This document shows positions 33,201 through 44,152 of a stretch of DNA of 64,000 nucleotides, piece after piece. The notes beneath the pieces were generated by a model that was given only the letters and a program-made list of their open reading frames with translations, was not told the DNA's origin and ran no database searches. Origin of the DNA: Talinum fruticosum (taxonomy: Eukaryota > Streptophyta > Magnoliopsida > Caryophyllales > Talinaceae). Numbering within the stretch: the first letter of the stretch is position 1; each line of letters opens with the position of its first letter. The stretch is taken from NCBI GenBank assembly GCA_021018815.1, contig JAITYX010000124.1:806001-870000 (forward strand), given 5' to 3'. A program made the position numbers and the translations under genes.

Positions 33201-34299
33201 TTTAAGATCAACTACATAAATTCTTCCAACACAATAAAATATAGCTGATACCTATCATATTCCTTATCTCTTAAATTGAATTATTTTCTATACAATTACT
33301 ATATTGTGGAAGAACACTACAAAGATAAGATAGCAATTATAGCAATGTTGCATGATTTAGCAACTGGCAAGCCATGTGATACTAGATATTAGCTTGTTCG
33401 AACTTACATACAAAACGCACATAAATAGAAACGAACATAAAAGAGCAAAAATGATAATAAACGAATAGAAACGAACATAAATGAGCAGAAATGACTTGTT
33501 AAATAAGAGACGAACGACCATAAATGAACCTAAACAAATATAAAAGAACATAAAAAATCATAAACGAACATAAAACATAAATATATTATGTTTTTCATGT
33601 AAAATCGAACGAGTTCACTTGGAAGAGAAAAGAACGGAAAAAAGCAAGAATTGCATATTCTTGTGAAAAAATTCTAGGACAAACGAGGGTCTATAAATAT
33701 GTTTTAAAAAAGGTGAAATACATAGGCAATTTGGGCAACGAATAAATCACCTAAATTTGTTCAGTATAAAATGTTCAAAACAACTCCCTTTTAAAAAAGA
33801 TAGAAATAAAATTACGTTTCAAGAAAATTTTTGTGAATATACTTTCAAATTTTAGAGTTTAAAGAGCAAAGAAGAGTAAAAAGATAAAGAAAGTCCGGTA
33901 AGGCCCACAGAAGAGAAAAGGGCGTGTGACAATAAATTAACAGATTGAACATAATCTCTATTGAAAAGAGAAGGTATAACATTTAAGTTCTTATTTGAAA
34001 TGCTAAATTATTTCTTCTCGAGTACTAATTTAATTACAGTTAATCTATCTTTGTTCAAATTTCATTCTCTCATCAAATGATTTTAAAACTTTTCTCGCAA
34101 AAATTAAGGAAACAATGCATTATAAGGATATCACAACCACTACATAGACTGAAATATTAAAAAAAACTCAGTGCAAATATTTGAGAAGACATTAGAATTA
34201 CATCAAGAACAATAAAGAATATATAGAAAAAAGGAATTTATGGAGATTTAGATATGTTACAACAATAAAATATTCATATCAAAACAGATATAAATTAGC
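33201..34299. other. AT-rich DNA with degenerate aaacgaacataaa repeats
   Basis: From 33405 to 33590 a degenerate word of the type (t)aaacgaacataaa recurs about eight times at irregular spacing. This could be the subterminal array of a decayed DNA transposon. The remainder shows nothing recognisable. Confidence 0.4.
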
Positions 34300-34790
34300 A
34301 TTGACAAAAATTCGGGTTTGGGTCAATTCGGGTTTGGATAATTTGGACAAAAATTTCATACACGAACCCTGTCCGAATTGTAGATTCGGGCACCCTACCC
34401 GGACCCGAACCCGAACCCGAACCCAAATGACCGATATCCGAACGGGAATGTTTGATTGTCTATATTTGTGATATGAACTTTCAAAACTTGGACTAAAATT
34501 ATGCGTATGACCGAACCTTGACCCGAATTTTCAATGTTCAAATCCGAATATTCAAATTTGGTATTGAAAATTTTGTAGATTTTGAACTAAATTATACCAA
34601 AACTCGAATGACCAAATGTCCGAATTCGCTTGTTCGATTGTCCGAAGTCGAATTAGTCACAAAATTCGGACAACCTTGACCCCAAACCCGACCCAAATTT
34701 CAATTTGGACATGACCGATTGTTTGAATTTAAAATTTGGACAAAAATTTTGTGACCGGATTCAATTTTTTTCAGGTTGGACAATTTAAAT
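34300..34790. mobile_element. probable MITE with GGGTTCGGGT-type repeats
   Basis: Degenerate arrays of ttcgggtttggg at one end and gacccgaaccc or cccaaacccgacc elsewhere, with caaaaatt at both outer ends in opposite orientation. The design resembles the elements at 3920 and 28645, but no target duplication could be confirmed. Confidence 0.4.
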
Positions 34791-35037
34791 AATAAGATAG
34801 GATAAATTTTTGTTAGTGGTAATATTAATGTATAAACTTTGAATCTGAACTAATATTCTCATTAGAAAGATTAGCACAAATCGACGCTACTATAAGCAAA
34901 TATCATAATTCTTAAGCAAAAAAATAAAAATAAAAAATGAGACGGCATTTTGGAACGCACACATCTATAATAACTTACCCATCGGGGTTAAAATTTTTTT
35001 CTTTTTTAAGGGCTATTGGTACTTTATGTCCAACTTA

Positions 35038-35245
35038 GGATTTATTCGTTTCAACTATTAAATGATTGTTTATAATATTTTTAATGGTTATGAACTGTTA
35101 TGAGTTGTTATAAGTATTTATAATTATTTATTATAAATGTTACAAGTTATTATAATCGTTATGAACTACTATAGAGTTATGAGTTGTTATAATGATAATA
35201 ATAAAATTTTTAAATATAATAATTTTTTTATAATAATAATAACAA

Positions 35246-35295
<50 letters not shown>

Positions 35296-35412
35296 GAGGT
35301 TATGATTAGTTGGTATAGTGGATATTTGTTACAACGAGTTATGAAGCTGTTATGAGTTATTATGAGATGTTATAAACTATTAACTTTTATAAACGCTAAT
35401 TCGAACAAATCC
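35038..35412. mobile_element. microsatellite-bearing Tourist-like MITE, copy 2
   Basis: Ends GGATTTATTCG and, inverted, GGATTTGTTCG, flanked by TTA on both sides (35035-35037 and 35413-35415), as for PIF/Harbinger insertions. Short words such as gttatgagttgttata recur through the body, with ATT repeats in the middle. It lies in inverted orientation to the copy at 28.3-29.3 kb. Confidence 0.75.
35247..35293. repeat. (ATT)n microsatellite
   Basis: About 16 copies of ATT inside the MITE, at the position where its sister copy has compound ATT/GTT arrays. Confidence 0.97.
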
Positions 35413-35511
35413 TTAATTTTGTAATTTAGACTGCATCCTCTTGAAACTTCAGCTTTGTTTTGGCTCTTCCGCAAATGATTGGACTCCGCGTGACCAAAAA
35501 GGTTGTACTAG

Positions 35512-36240
35512 TAGCTAGGGGTGAGAATAAGAAACCGAAACCAAAAATAGAAAAATCGATCCAAAAATCAGTTAACTCGACACATTTTTTTAAAAAATCG
35601 GTGAATGGAAAAAATCTTTTCAGGTTCGGTTCAGCCATATCCAAAATTCGTTTGCTTAAGTGCCCAGAAGAGAACCAGCTGCGATGGATGTTGCTTAATT
35701 ATGTGCCCAGAACCCTAACTGAAACCAAAACTGCTAATCCCTCACATCGTCTCTCAGTCTCGATCAACACTCCATTATATCTAAACTCCAGTAGCAGCGT
35801 CTCTCAGAGCAAGTCCTTCTTGTGTTTCTTTGCCCCAACAACGGTTGAACTTTTGACATTACTCTTTGCCTCTACTGTCTTTCACATCAACATCATTGCT
35901 TTTCTCCTTAAAGATCTTTCTATTTTTTTGTATTTTTGCTTTTTGGTGCTTATATCTTCTCTAGATCTTTGTTATAAATTGTGTTGTAGATTGGAGTAAT
36001 CATTTTCTTGTCATATTACAATAGAAATAAGTGACAAAATTAAAGAAATTTGTTGGCATTTTAAGTTATTTGTTATCGAGTTAACCGGTAAATCTTCAAT
36101 TAATTTTTTCAATTCGATTACGGTTTGAATTTTGGTCGAATCAAAAATAGAATAATCAAAAATTTCAATTTAATTTCTGTTTGTAATTTTCTTGAACCGA
36201 AAGTCCAATTAGGTTTTTAATTAAAAATGAATCAAAATAG
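35512..36240. mobile_element. hAT-like non-autonomous element with unique core
   Basis: Begins CTAGGGGTGAGAATAAG followed by aaaccgaaacc-type repeats. The other side has cggtttgaattttggtcg and cttgaaccgaaagtcc-type words, giving inverted subterminal repeats typical of plant hAT MITEs. The core (about 35640-35990) is not repetitive, is CT-rich with exon-like codon content, and may be captured host sequence. The 179-codon frame across it is not convincing as a gene. The right end is undefined. Confidence 0.45.
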
Positions 36241-36823
36241 TAAATGTGAAATTTAAAAAAGTAAAATAGCAAAGCAATTGGTCCGGAAAAGATGAGTCTT
36301 AATTACGCAGATGTGATGTGTAATGAAGTCTAATGTAGGAGTTCGTGAGATTAATTTGATTTTTATTAGAATTCGTGACATTAATTTGAATTGTCGAGTT
36401 GATTAAAGAAACAAAATTGATTTGGTTAAGGTGGAGGCACGTGATTAGGATCCGTGCATTGGTGATGACGTATTATTATGTCACCTTCATAAATTTGGGA
36501 TAAAAATTACAGCTTTGGTTTTGTTTTTATATTTTATATTTTTGTCTTTTACATAAACCAAAGAAAAATTGGATTTTCTTTTAATTTATTTATTATATAA
36601 AAACTGTGCTGGGTGAGTTGCTGCAACTCTTTGGACTCTTTTGTTCTTCTGTCTTCCTTTTTCCATGATCCAAAACTTCCATTTGAATGAATCTTCCCAA
36701 CTTCTAGAGAGAGAAACCGGAATATAGGGAGACGGAGGGGGACACTCACCCTCACTAGAGAGAGAAACATAGAAAGAGAGAGAGAGAGAGAGAGAGAGTT
36801 TCGCGGCGATTTTAGGCGTGTCG

Positions 36824-36857
<34 letters not shown>

Positions 36858-37779
36858 GAGTGAGATATTTGTTGATGATGTTTAGTGTTTGAATTTGGTG
36901 GGTTTCTGCTCGTTGATTGCTTAGCAATTCTCAGGGGAGCAGGAATCTCTGTGATTTCAATGGCGTCTTACTTCGTCCAACGTGTGTGAAGTGGAGTTCG
37001 AGTAGGGAGCCAAGAGCACCGAATTCTGTACAGATCTTCTGCTTTTCGTTAAGCTGAAATTGCGAGTAAATTCGTGGCGCTCTCTCTCTCTCTATCATCT
37101 GATGTAAATCAAAGGTTCTTCTGCTTCACTTCTGATTTCAATGTTACCTAATACAGGCTTTCTGTCTTTCCGGTTTGGGTGATGAATTTCTGGGTCCGTG
37201 TAGAGATTTCTATCTTCTGATGCTGATGACTTGTGATATACTCGATTAAGTTGTGGATTTCGCAAGTATCTGGTTGAATTTGTGGGCAATGCGAGTTAAT
37301 CGAACCGAATTGGATGTCTAATTTATGAAGGCTACTGTGCTATTGTTATAATTTTCTGTTACCCTTTTGGATTCAAGACCTCTTAAGCACTGAGTGGTAC
37401 TTGAAGAAGTTAATTAGGGATCTCGTGGTGAATTCCGACATCTGGCTGGAGATTTTTCTCTATCTGTTTGTAATTTTCCAATTTCCATTGATGACATGCC
37501 TTCTACGGTAAGAAAATCTATCAAATGAATCCTTTTAATTTCAGCCTTCTTTCTTTCTTTTTTCTTTCTTTCTTTCTTTGTTCTGTCTTCTTCTTATGCT
37601 AAATGTGGAAGGCAGACCCTCTCACTCTCCCCTTTTCCGGGATTGTGCCCTGTGCTTGTATACATGTAAATTCTGGTGCTTATGTTGTGTTCACAGAAAG
37701 TATTGATTGAGACTACAGTTGGAAGTTGTTGCGGGTTGCAGTTTCTCTGATCGGATTTGCTTTTCTGTTGGTTTATGTC
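36241..37779 (+). promoter_or_regulatory. ARF gene promoter and long 5' leader
   Basis: A G-box CACGTG lies at 36438-36443, TGACG at about 36462, and a TATA box TATATAAAA at 36594-36602, suggesting transcription from about 36630 and a leader of about 1.1 kb. The leader contains (GA)n at 36774-36798 and 36826-36855, several short upstream ATGs, and a likely leader intron 37508-37696 (ACG|GTAAGA ... tcacag). Long, uORF-rich leaders are usual for ARFs and may limit translation. Confidence 0.55.
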
Positions 37780-40700
37780 ATGATTACGTTTATGGATCCG
37801 AAAGAGAAAATAAAACAGGCTGATCATGGTTTAGATTCTCAGTTATGGCATGCCTGTGCCGGGGAATGGTCCAAATGCCAGGGGTGAATTCTAAGGTGTA
37901 TTACTTTGTTCAAGGTCATATTGAGCACGCTGGTGGTAATGTTGATTTTAGGAATCTCCCAAGGGTTGCTTCTTATGTTCTTTGTAGGGTCGAGGCTATA
38001 AAATACTTGGCTGATCAGGTGACTGATGAGGTTTATGCCAAACTTAGATTGGTACCCATAGCTGACGAGCCTGATTACGGTGATGATGATAATGGAGCTA
38101 ATGTGGCTGAGGTTCAGGACAATAAGCCAACATCATTTGCAAAGACTCTGACCCAGTCTGATGCAAACAATGGGGGAGGATTCTCAGTCCCGCGCTATTG
38201 TGCAGAAACAATCTTTCCACGGCTGAACTACGCTGATGATCCACCAGTTCAGAATCTTCTTGCAAAGGATGTTCATGGGGAGCCCTGGAAATTCAGGCAT
38301 ATTTACAGGGGAACTCCACGCCGCCATTTGTTAACTACTGGGTGGAGTACCTTTGTGAATGCTAAAAAGCTAATTGCTGGGGACTCAATTGTCTTCTTAA
38401 AGGCTGAAAATGGGGACTTGTGCATTGGGCTTCGGCGTGTAAAGAGGGGATCTGCGAGAACATATGATTCATCCTCAGGCTGGGATCCAGCATCTACCAT
38501 TGTTAAATATGGTGGTTTCTCAGCTTTCTTGAGGGAGGAGGAGAATAGGACTACAAGAAACAGCAATGGTCCCACTACGAAGTCCTGGGGTAATGCTTTT
38601 GGATCAGGAAAAGTGAACACTGAATCTGTTTTTCAAGCTGCAACGAATATTGCTGGTGGCCAGCCATTTGAAGTAGTTTATTACCCTCGTGCTGGTACCC
38701 CTGAGTTTGTTGTGAAGGCTGGTCTTGTAAAGGCAGCACTTCAGATTCGTTGGTGTTCAGGAATGCGGTTCAAAATGCCTTTTGAAACTGAGGACTCTTC
38801 ACGGATAAGTTGGTTCATGGGCACCATATCCTCTGTTCAGGTTGCTGATCCTATGCGCTGGCCTGACTCACCTTGGAGGCTTCTCCAGGTACTGCCTTCT
38901 TTTATGTATTTGTGAATCTTATCTATGCAGCAGTCATGCTTTTTTGAGTTGATTACTAGATTTTCCAACATGTGTGTTAATCTCAAATGTGATTTGATGC
39001 GATTAGAGTCACATTCTTTTTACGTAACTTGAGAGTCATTATGTTTAGTTTCATGAGAATGTTGAAGATCCCAGTCAGTTTAATCTAAAGTGAATTTGTT
39101 TACTTCTTCATCCTCCCTCTTTGTCTGACTCTGATCTTTGTTCAGTTGAGGTAATTGCTGCTCAAATTTGTTCACATTGACTTTTTGCAGCTGTCTGGTT
39201 TCTAGTACATTGCAAATCTGTAATATAGCTGTGAACTTGGCATAACTAACTGGCTTCGTTTTCAAGAATGCATTATGATTCATGTGTCAACTTTGTATAG
39301 AACTGCTTGTTGGTTGTGAAGATAGTTTAACAATGCCTATTCTCTGTTAATCTGTTAAGAAATATTATAGTAGAGAATCTGTTTAGGTTGGAGGTCTCAA
39401 GCCCAATGATGTCTCAATGCATAATCATAGATTACATCAGAATTTCTTAGAAATAAAATATTCTTCTCAATGTAATGTCTGGTTGGAAGTCTTTGTTGGG
39501 CTCTTATATATCATTGTTTCCCTGATGGATGCATTTTGTTGACTTTGCAATAATTGACTCAGCCAACAGCCATAAGTCAGTTTAAGACCTAGACAGCTTT
39601 GTTCTTGTATGGGAATATTTAACTAGGTATCCAGTTACAGAAGTCACACAACTCAAATATTTAAGAATAGTACTAATCAAAATGAAGTTGCTTGTAGAAC
39701 CAGACAATGTTTTTTCTCTACTGTAACATATGCCTCCATATCCTGCCTAGTCAGCTAGTCCTAGTGCATCTACTTCTACCACATAATTCTTATACCTTAA
39801 TTCTTCTGCCTAGATTATAATCTAAAGCATTGGTAAATTGTATATAACAGTAATCCTGGACATAAGATTTGCTTGATTTTCCTTAGGAAATTGTAGATGT
39901 GTCTTCCTTTTTAATTTTCATATGATATGAGCTCTGACACAGTTACCGTTCTTAGGATTGTTTCCATCTTCTGCATTTCCTTCTAGGGCATTGGATCTAA
40001 CCCCTCCCCCCCAAAAAAAAAACAAAGGAAAGAAAAGTATCTTAGAAGTGCTTTCTACCTTCTCCAGGTAACATGGGATGAGCCAGATTTGCTGCAAAAT
40101 GTGAAACGTGTCAGTCCTTGGCTGGTAGAATTAGTATCCAATATGCCAGCCATTCATTTATCCCCATTTTCACCGCCGAGGAAGAAATTCAGGCTCCCAA
40201 ACCACCCAGATTTTCCCATGGATGGTCAACTTTCAGCCACCCCGTTTCCCGGAAACTTACTTGGGCCAAGCAACCCTTTTCGATGTTTACCCGACAATTC
40301 TCCTGCTGGCATGCAGGGAGCCAGGCATGCTCAATTCGGTCTATCGCTGTCCGATGTTCACTTGAGTAACTTACAGTCGGGTGTCTTATCAGCTGGTATC
40401 TCAGCTTTTGATCCCACTGCTCCACCATCAAGTAGACCTTCCAGTTCCTTGAGTTCAAGAAAACCCAACAGCAGCGAGGATGTTTTTGCTTGCTGACCAT
40501 GGGTAAGCCAACCCAAACAAAGAAACCTGATGAGACAAAGGGACATCATTTTGTGCTCTTTGGCAAACCAATCTTGACGGAGCAGCAAATGTCTCTAAGC
40601 TGTTCAGGTGATACAATCTCAACAGTTCCTACAGGCAATAGTTCATCTGAAGGGAATGCTGATAAGGCAGGTAATCTTTCTGATGGTTCTGGATCTGCCC

Positions 40701-41392
40701 TCAATCAGGACCACTCCTCTGCTGAGCGACTGCCATGGCTTAAGGACAACCGTCAAGAACTGGATTCGGAATTGGAAACTGGTCACTGCAAGGTGTTTAT
40801 GGTATCGGAGGATGTTGGTCGTACACTTGACCTGTCATTGCTCAATTCCTACGAAGATCTTTGCGGCAAGCTTGCCAACATGTTTGGCATAGAAAGTTCT
40901 GACATGTTGAGCCGAGTGGTCTACAGAGATGGAACAGGTTCATCCAAACAAATTGGCAATGACCCATTCAGGTTGGGAGCCCTATCTAGATCTTAGGTTT
41001 AGTTACATCTCACTATTCTTATATTTGGTGCTTCCTGTCTTTGTCTCAATGACTGTCACCTGCTCTCTATTTTGTTTGTCTCATGTTATCATCAATGCTC
41101 ACTATCAGGCTGTCACCTGCTCTCTATTTCGTCTGTCTCATGTTATCATCAATGTTCACTATCACTCTATATCTAATTCTTGTTTTTGATAGAACACTCT
41201 ACATCTAATTATTATTGCTTAATATTTTGAAAAGTCAGTTGCAACAATCACTCTGATAGAGAGCATAATAACATCTAGTTTTCTGATGCTGACATGCTGA
41301 TGGAACTTCTGGTGCATTGCAGTGAATTTGCGAAAAGAGCAAAAAGGCTGACCATCTTGATGGATTCCAGCAGTGATAATGTAGGAGCATAG
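37780..41392 (+). CDS. ARF10/16: auxin response factor, ARF10/16 class (miR160 target)
   Basis: A nuclear B3-type transcription factor that binds auxin response elements; this class mostly represses and acts in root cap, seed and leaf development. Exons 37780-38888, 40068-40971 and 41323-41392; 694 residues after allowing two missing bases, matching Arabidopsis ARF10 (about 690). The start MITFMDPKEK is the class norm; a second in-frame ATG lies at 37792. Seen: LDSQLWHACAG, B3 domain about residues 120-225 (AKTLTQSDANNGGGFSVPRYCAETIFP, with RRHLLTTGWSTFVN), ARF ancillary domain (FEVVYYPRAGTPEFVV, WRLLQVTWDEP), QFGLSLSD, and a C-terminal PB1 domain (CKVFMVSEDVGRTLDLSLL, with YRDGTG). Single-base deletions at 37861-37864 and 40483-40487 break the frame. 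ARF10 and ARF16 cannot be told apart with certainty. Confidence 0.94.
37861..37864 (+). other. apparent one-base deletion in a G run of the ARF
   Basis: Four G are present. Five would give WHACAGGMVQMPGVNSK, the invariant family sequence; as written the frame reads GEWSKCQG and stops. This forces automatic callers to start at the false ATG at 37845. Confidence 0.85.
38889..40067 (+). other. ARF intron 1
   Basis: GT-AG intron joining WRLLQ to VTWDEP. Unusual only for a C8A10-like run near 40006-40022. No inserted element recognised. Confidence 0.85.
40307..40327 (+). promoter_or_regulatory. miR160 target site
   Basis: This 21-base site, coding for AGMQGARH, is complementary to miR160 along its whole length, with a single G:U pair (G at 40313, microRNA position 15). 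Cleavage would be expected between microRNA positions 10 and 11. It is the defining regulatory site of the ARF10/16/17 clade and sits in exon 2 between the ancillary and PB1 domains. Confidence 0.95.
40483..40487 (+). other. apparent one-base deletion in a T run of the ARF
   Basis: Five T are present. Six would give SSEDVFCLLTMGKPTQ, matching the family's CLLTMG; as written the frame ends DVFAC-stop. Confidence 0.82.
41053..41166. repeat. 57-bp tandem duplication in ARF intron 2
   Basis: ctgtcacctgctctctattt and the next 37 bases occur twice (41053-41109, 41110-41166), with about four differences. Intron 2 (40972-41322) has ends CAG|GTTGGG and attgcag. Confidence 0.92.
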
Positions 41393-43195
41393 AGGCGGTG
41401 TAGTAGTCGAATAATAAAGATTTCAGTGCAATTGTACAGGTAGATCGCATTGTCTTTTCTGGGTGACCTCTAATGATTGTTGCAGATTTGGGAGGAACCC
41501 ATTCAAAACCAATTTTGGACCTCCAAAGTTGAATCTTCATTAACTACTGTTCTCGGAGTAACCTTTCAGACTTGTGCGGTTATGAGATTTTATGTTACAT
41601 CGGTTGGAAAATGTTAAAGCAGAAAATGTTGCGATTTCGTTCCAAACCAGTGTGGCTCCTCTATGGTTTCTAGCTTCTTTTAATTTTACAGCGGATGAAA
41701 GGTGGTATATCTATATTCTTCTAGTTTCCCATAATCTTGAAGCAAGGATCGCTTTTGAGATAACTTTATCTTCAAGAGAGAAATATGCATCACCCAAACA
41801 ATTGGGAGCATAAACATGTAACCACGTCTCTCTGATAGTAGAATTTCTTGTGGGGATCACCAACTCTGAAATATCAGTTATACTGATTTCACTACAGATT
41901 GAAGAGGACAGAATGTCGGTTTTCTCTGTTTGTCAGATTCTTGTAACACTAAAAATTTGCATGAAAATGAACATTTTCTATTTCAACCTATAAAACCATA
42001 CGCTAACTGATTTTAATAAAAAATGGATTTAAATTTAAATTTAATTATTTGTTGCAGTGCTTTATTTTCGTCTTAATTATTTCGTAAATTTTTCATTAGA
42101 TTAGATTGTACCCTTACATAAATTACAAGTTTTATTTTTAGTAGGTTCCGCTAAAGATTTAATTTTGTCTTTGGGTGCCATAGATTAAAAAATGAAAAAG
42201 GTTAGATTGTTGGAATCCTAAAAGACAAAAAAGAGGTGAAAGTGAAATGGAAAAAGTTGGAAGGGAGAAAGCCGTGGGGAGGGCAGAGGGCTCAACTGTT
42301 CACAGAAAGACCGTGACGGGCCTAACATTTGCTGACACATTGGAAGTTGCGATTTCAGCATCATGTCTTTGGTTTGTTGCCCACGTTCCTCGCAGGGATG
42401 TTAAGCCTCCCTCACCATAATTATTATCCCCTTCTTATTTTTCCCCTCTCTTGTTTTTGTCTTTTGTAATTATATTGTCTTATTCTTTTTTTTTTAATGA
42501 AAATTAGTTGTCAACGGTAAAAAATTTAAATAACGGTAACAAATTATAAATAAATATAAAATAGTTATAATATACATATAAGGTAGTTGTAATGTATATA
42601 AGGTAGTTGTAATGTAAATAAAAAAGAGAATAGATTCTAAAGTAAGATATTAAAATTTTGATAATATTAGGCCTCGAAAGAAAAATAATCGTATATTCTC
42701 AGAGTTAACTATTAAGAATACAAAAATATTAAAGAAAAAAGTTATCTCATTAAATAGTTAGTTTTCATTTCCTTTTGAGCCAATTTTATGTTAGATTATA
42801 TTTAATTTGAAGTAATTTGAATTCCATTTAGAATATAAATTAAAGTTAGTTACATGTATATGTAAGAAATTTCTGGTGAAGTTTATTTAAGACTGAGGGT
42901 ATATTTGAAATGATATTTAGAATAATTTTTATCTTATTTTAACTCATTTCAACTACAACAATTATAACAAAGTAATAATTTTAACCTATTTTAGCTAATT
43001 ATTTTCGCTCATAACAGGTAGAACAAGTATAACAACTAATCATTTAAACTTATTTAAGTTATAATATGTGAATTTGACAGTCATTTTAAACATGACATGA
43101 ATCTAATTAAACTTATCTAAAAAAATGGATTATTTATTATTCCTTTAGTTCTTAGGCTGAACTTAAGTTTGAATTATTTATGTAAGACTAATTTT
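41393..43195 (+). other. ARF 3' region, then AT-rich intergenic DNA
   Basis: The ARF 3' untranslated region probably ends within 41.4-42.0 kb (aataaag at about 41413, aataaa near 42018). A 20-bp phrase tataaggtagttgtaatgta is repeated back to back at about 42579-42618. The rest is AT-rich without a recognised feature. Confidence 0.45.
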
Positions 43196-43685
43196 ACCAA
43201 ATGAGGGGCCACTAAATGAGGGACATGTGTCCCCTAGAGCTAGACGACGAAAAGGTAGGAAAGCTGTTTGGTGAGCTAAGTATGGCAAGAGAATGCTATC
43301 ATGTTAGCCTAAAGACACTAGCTGATGTCTTTGCGTTCCAACCATCGGAAATGGCAGGCATTACTCTGAAAGTCATCAGACATAAGTTGAGTGTGGATCA
43401 GAACTGGCAGGCATTACTCTGAAAGCCATCAGACATAAATTGAGTGTGGATCAGAACCACTAAGCCAGTAATTCGAAAATCAAGGCACTTGGGCGCAAAG
43501 TCGAGTATGGTTGCGATAGCCAAAGTTCAGAAGTTATTAGAAGAAGTAGGGTTCTTAAGGGATTGCCATTGTCTAGAGTGGGTATTGCATATTGTTTTGG
43601 TAAAGATTTCGAATGGAACATGGATGGAAGTTTGCAAGCTTCACTTATTTGGATTAGGAATGATCAAGTGATAGTTACCAAAAAC
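43196..43685 (+). mobile_element. Ty3/gypsy pol fragment (Tat/Athila-like)
   Basis: Reads FQPSEMAGIT...VIRHKLSVD, then, past a duplication, KVQKLLEEVGFLRD and VLVKISNGTWM. This matches the region upstream of and entering reverse transcriptase (usual form DMPGIDP..I.H.LNVD ... KLL.AGFIRE..YPEWLANVVLVKK.NGKWRM). Isolated, truncated and frame-broken. Confidence 0.72.
43352..43457. repeat. 53-bp tandem duplication in the gypsy fragment
   Basis: tggcaggcattactctgaaa and the next 33 bases occur twice (43352-43404, 43405-43457), with two differences. It repeats the coding stretch around the HKLSVDQN motif. Confidence 0.94.
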
Positions 43686-43812
43686 ACTTATTCTATTATA
43701 TGTTTCTATTTAAATTAAGCTATTTTGAAAACCAAAAATATATCTTTTTAAAAATAAATAATAGTTTAACCAAACACTAACCATTAATACAGATTTGATA
43801 GAATGGGGTGCC

Positions 43813-43840
43813 ATATTATTATTATTATTATTATTATTAT
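43813..43840. repeat. (ATT)n microsatellite
   Basis: About nine copies of ATT. Confidence 0.93.
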
Positions 43841-43977
43841 TTAATTAATTTATGCACTTTATTGCAAAAAAAAAGAATAATTACTCTGATATTTTATTAT
43901 TCAAAAGCAACAAAATTTGAAAACAATTTAACGTACATAAAATAGAAAATAGTTCGTCGCATACAAGTATGACTTGG

Positions 43978-43980
<3 letters not shown>

Positions 43981-44066
<86 letters not shown>
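43981..44066. repeat. (TA)43 microsatellite
   Basis: An 86-base uninterrupted TA run 86 bases beyond the 3' end of the first cysteine-rich peptide gene. It could extrude cruciforms, and its length is likely unstable and hard to assemble. Confidence 0.98.
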
Positions 44067-44069
<3 letters not shown>

Positions 44070-44152
44070 GTTATGAAGTTGTTGCTGCGTATTTTGACCT
44101 CCCTAAAAAAAAGAAAAAAAACCTAAGTTGTTATGCAGTGCTCACCTAGCGA

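Noticed and set aside
35460..35999. 179-codon open frame on the plus strand
   Set aside because: Spans a hAT-like element with subterminal repeats; no domain, no conserved start context, and hydrophobic tail composition follows from T-rich DNA.
38303..38620. Minus-strand open frame over the ARF B3 region
   Set aside because: Antisense shadow of ARF exon 1.
37845..38915. ARF open frame starting MACLCRGMVQ and ending after VLPSFMYL
   Set aside because: The start is an artefact of the missing G at 37861-37864 and the end runs into intron 1; the real gene begins at 37780 and splices at 38888.
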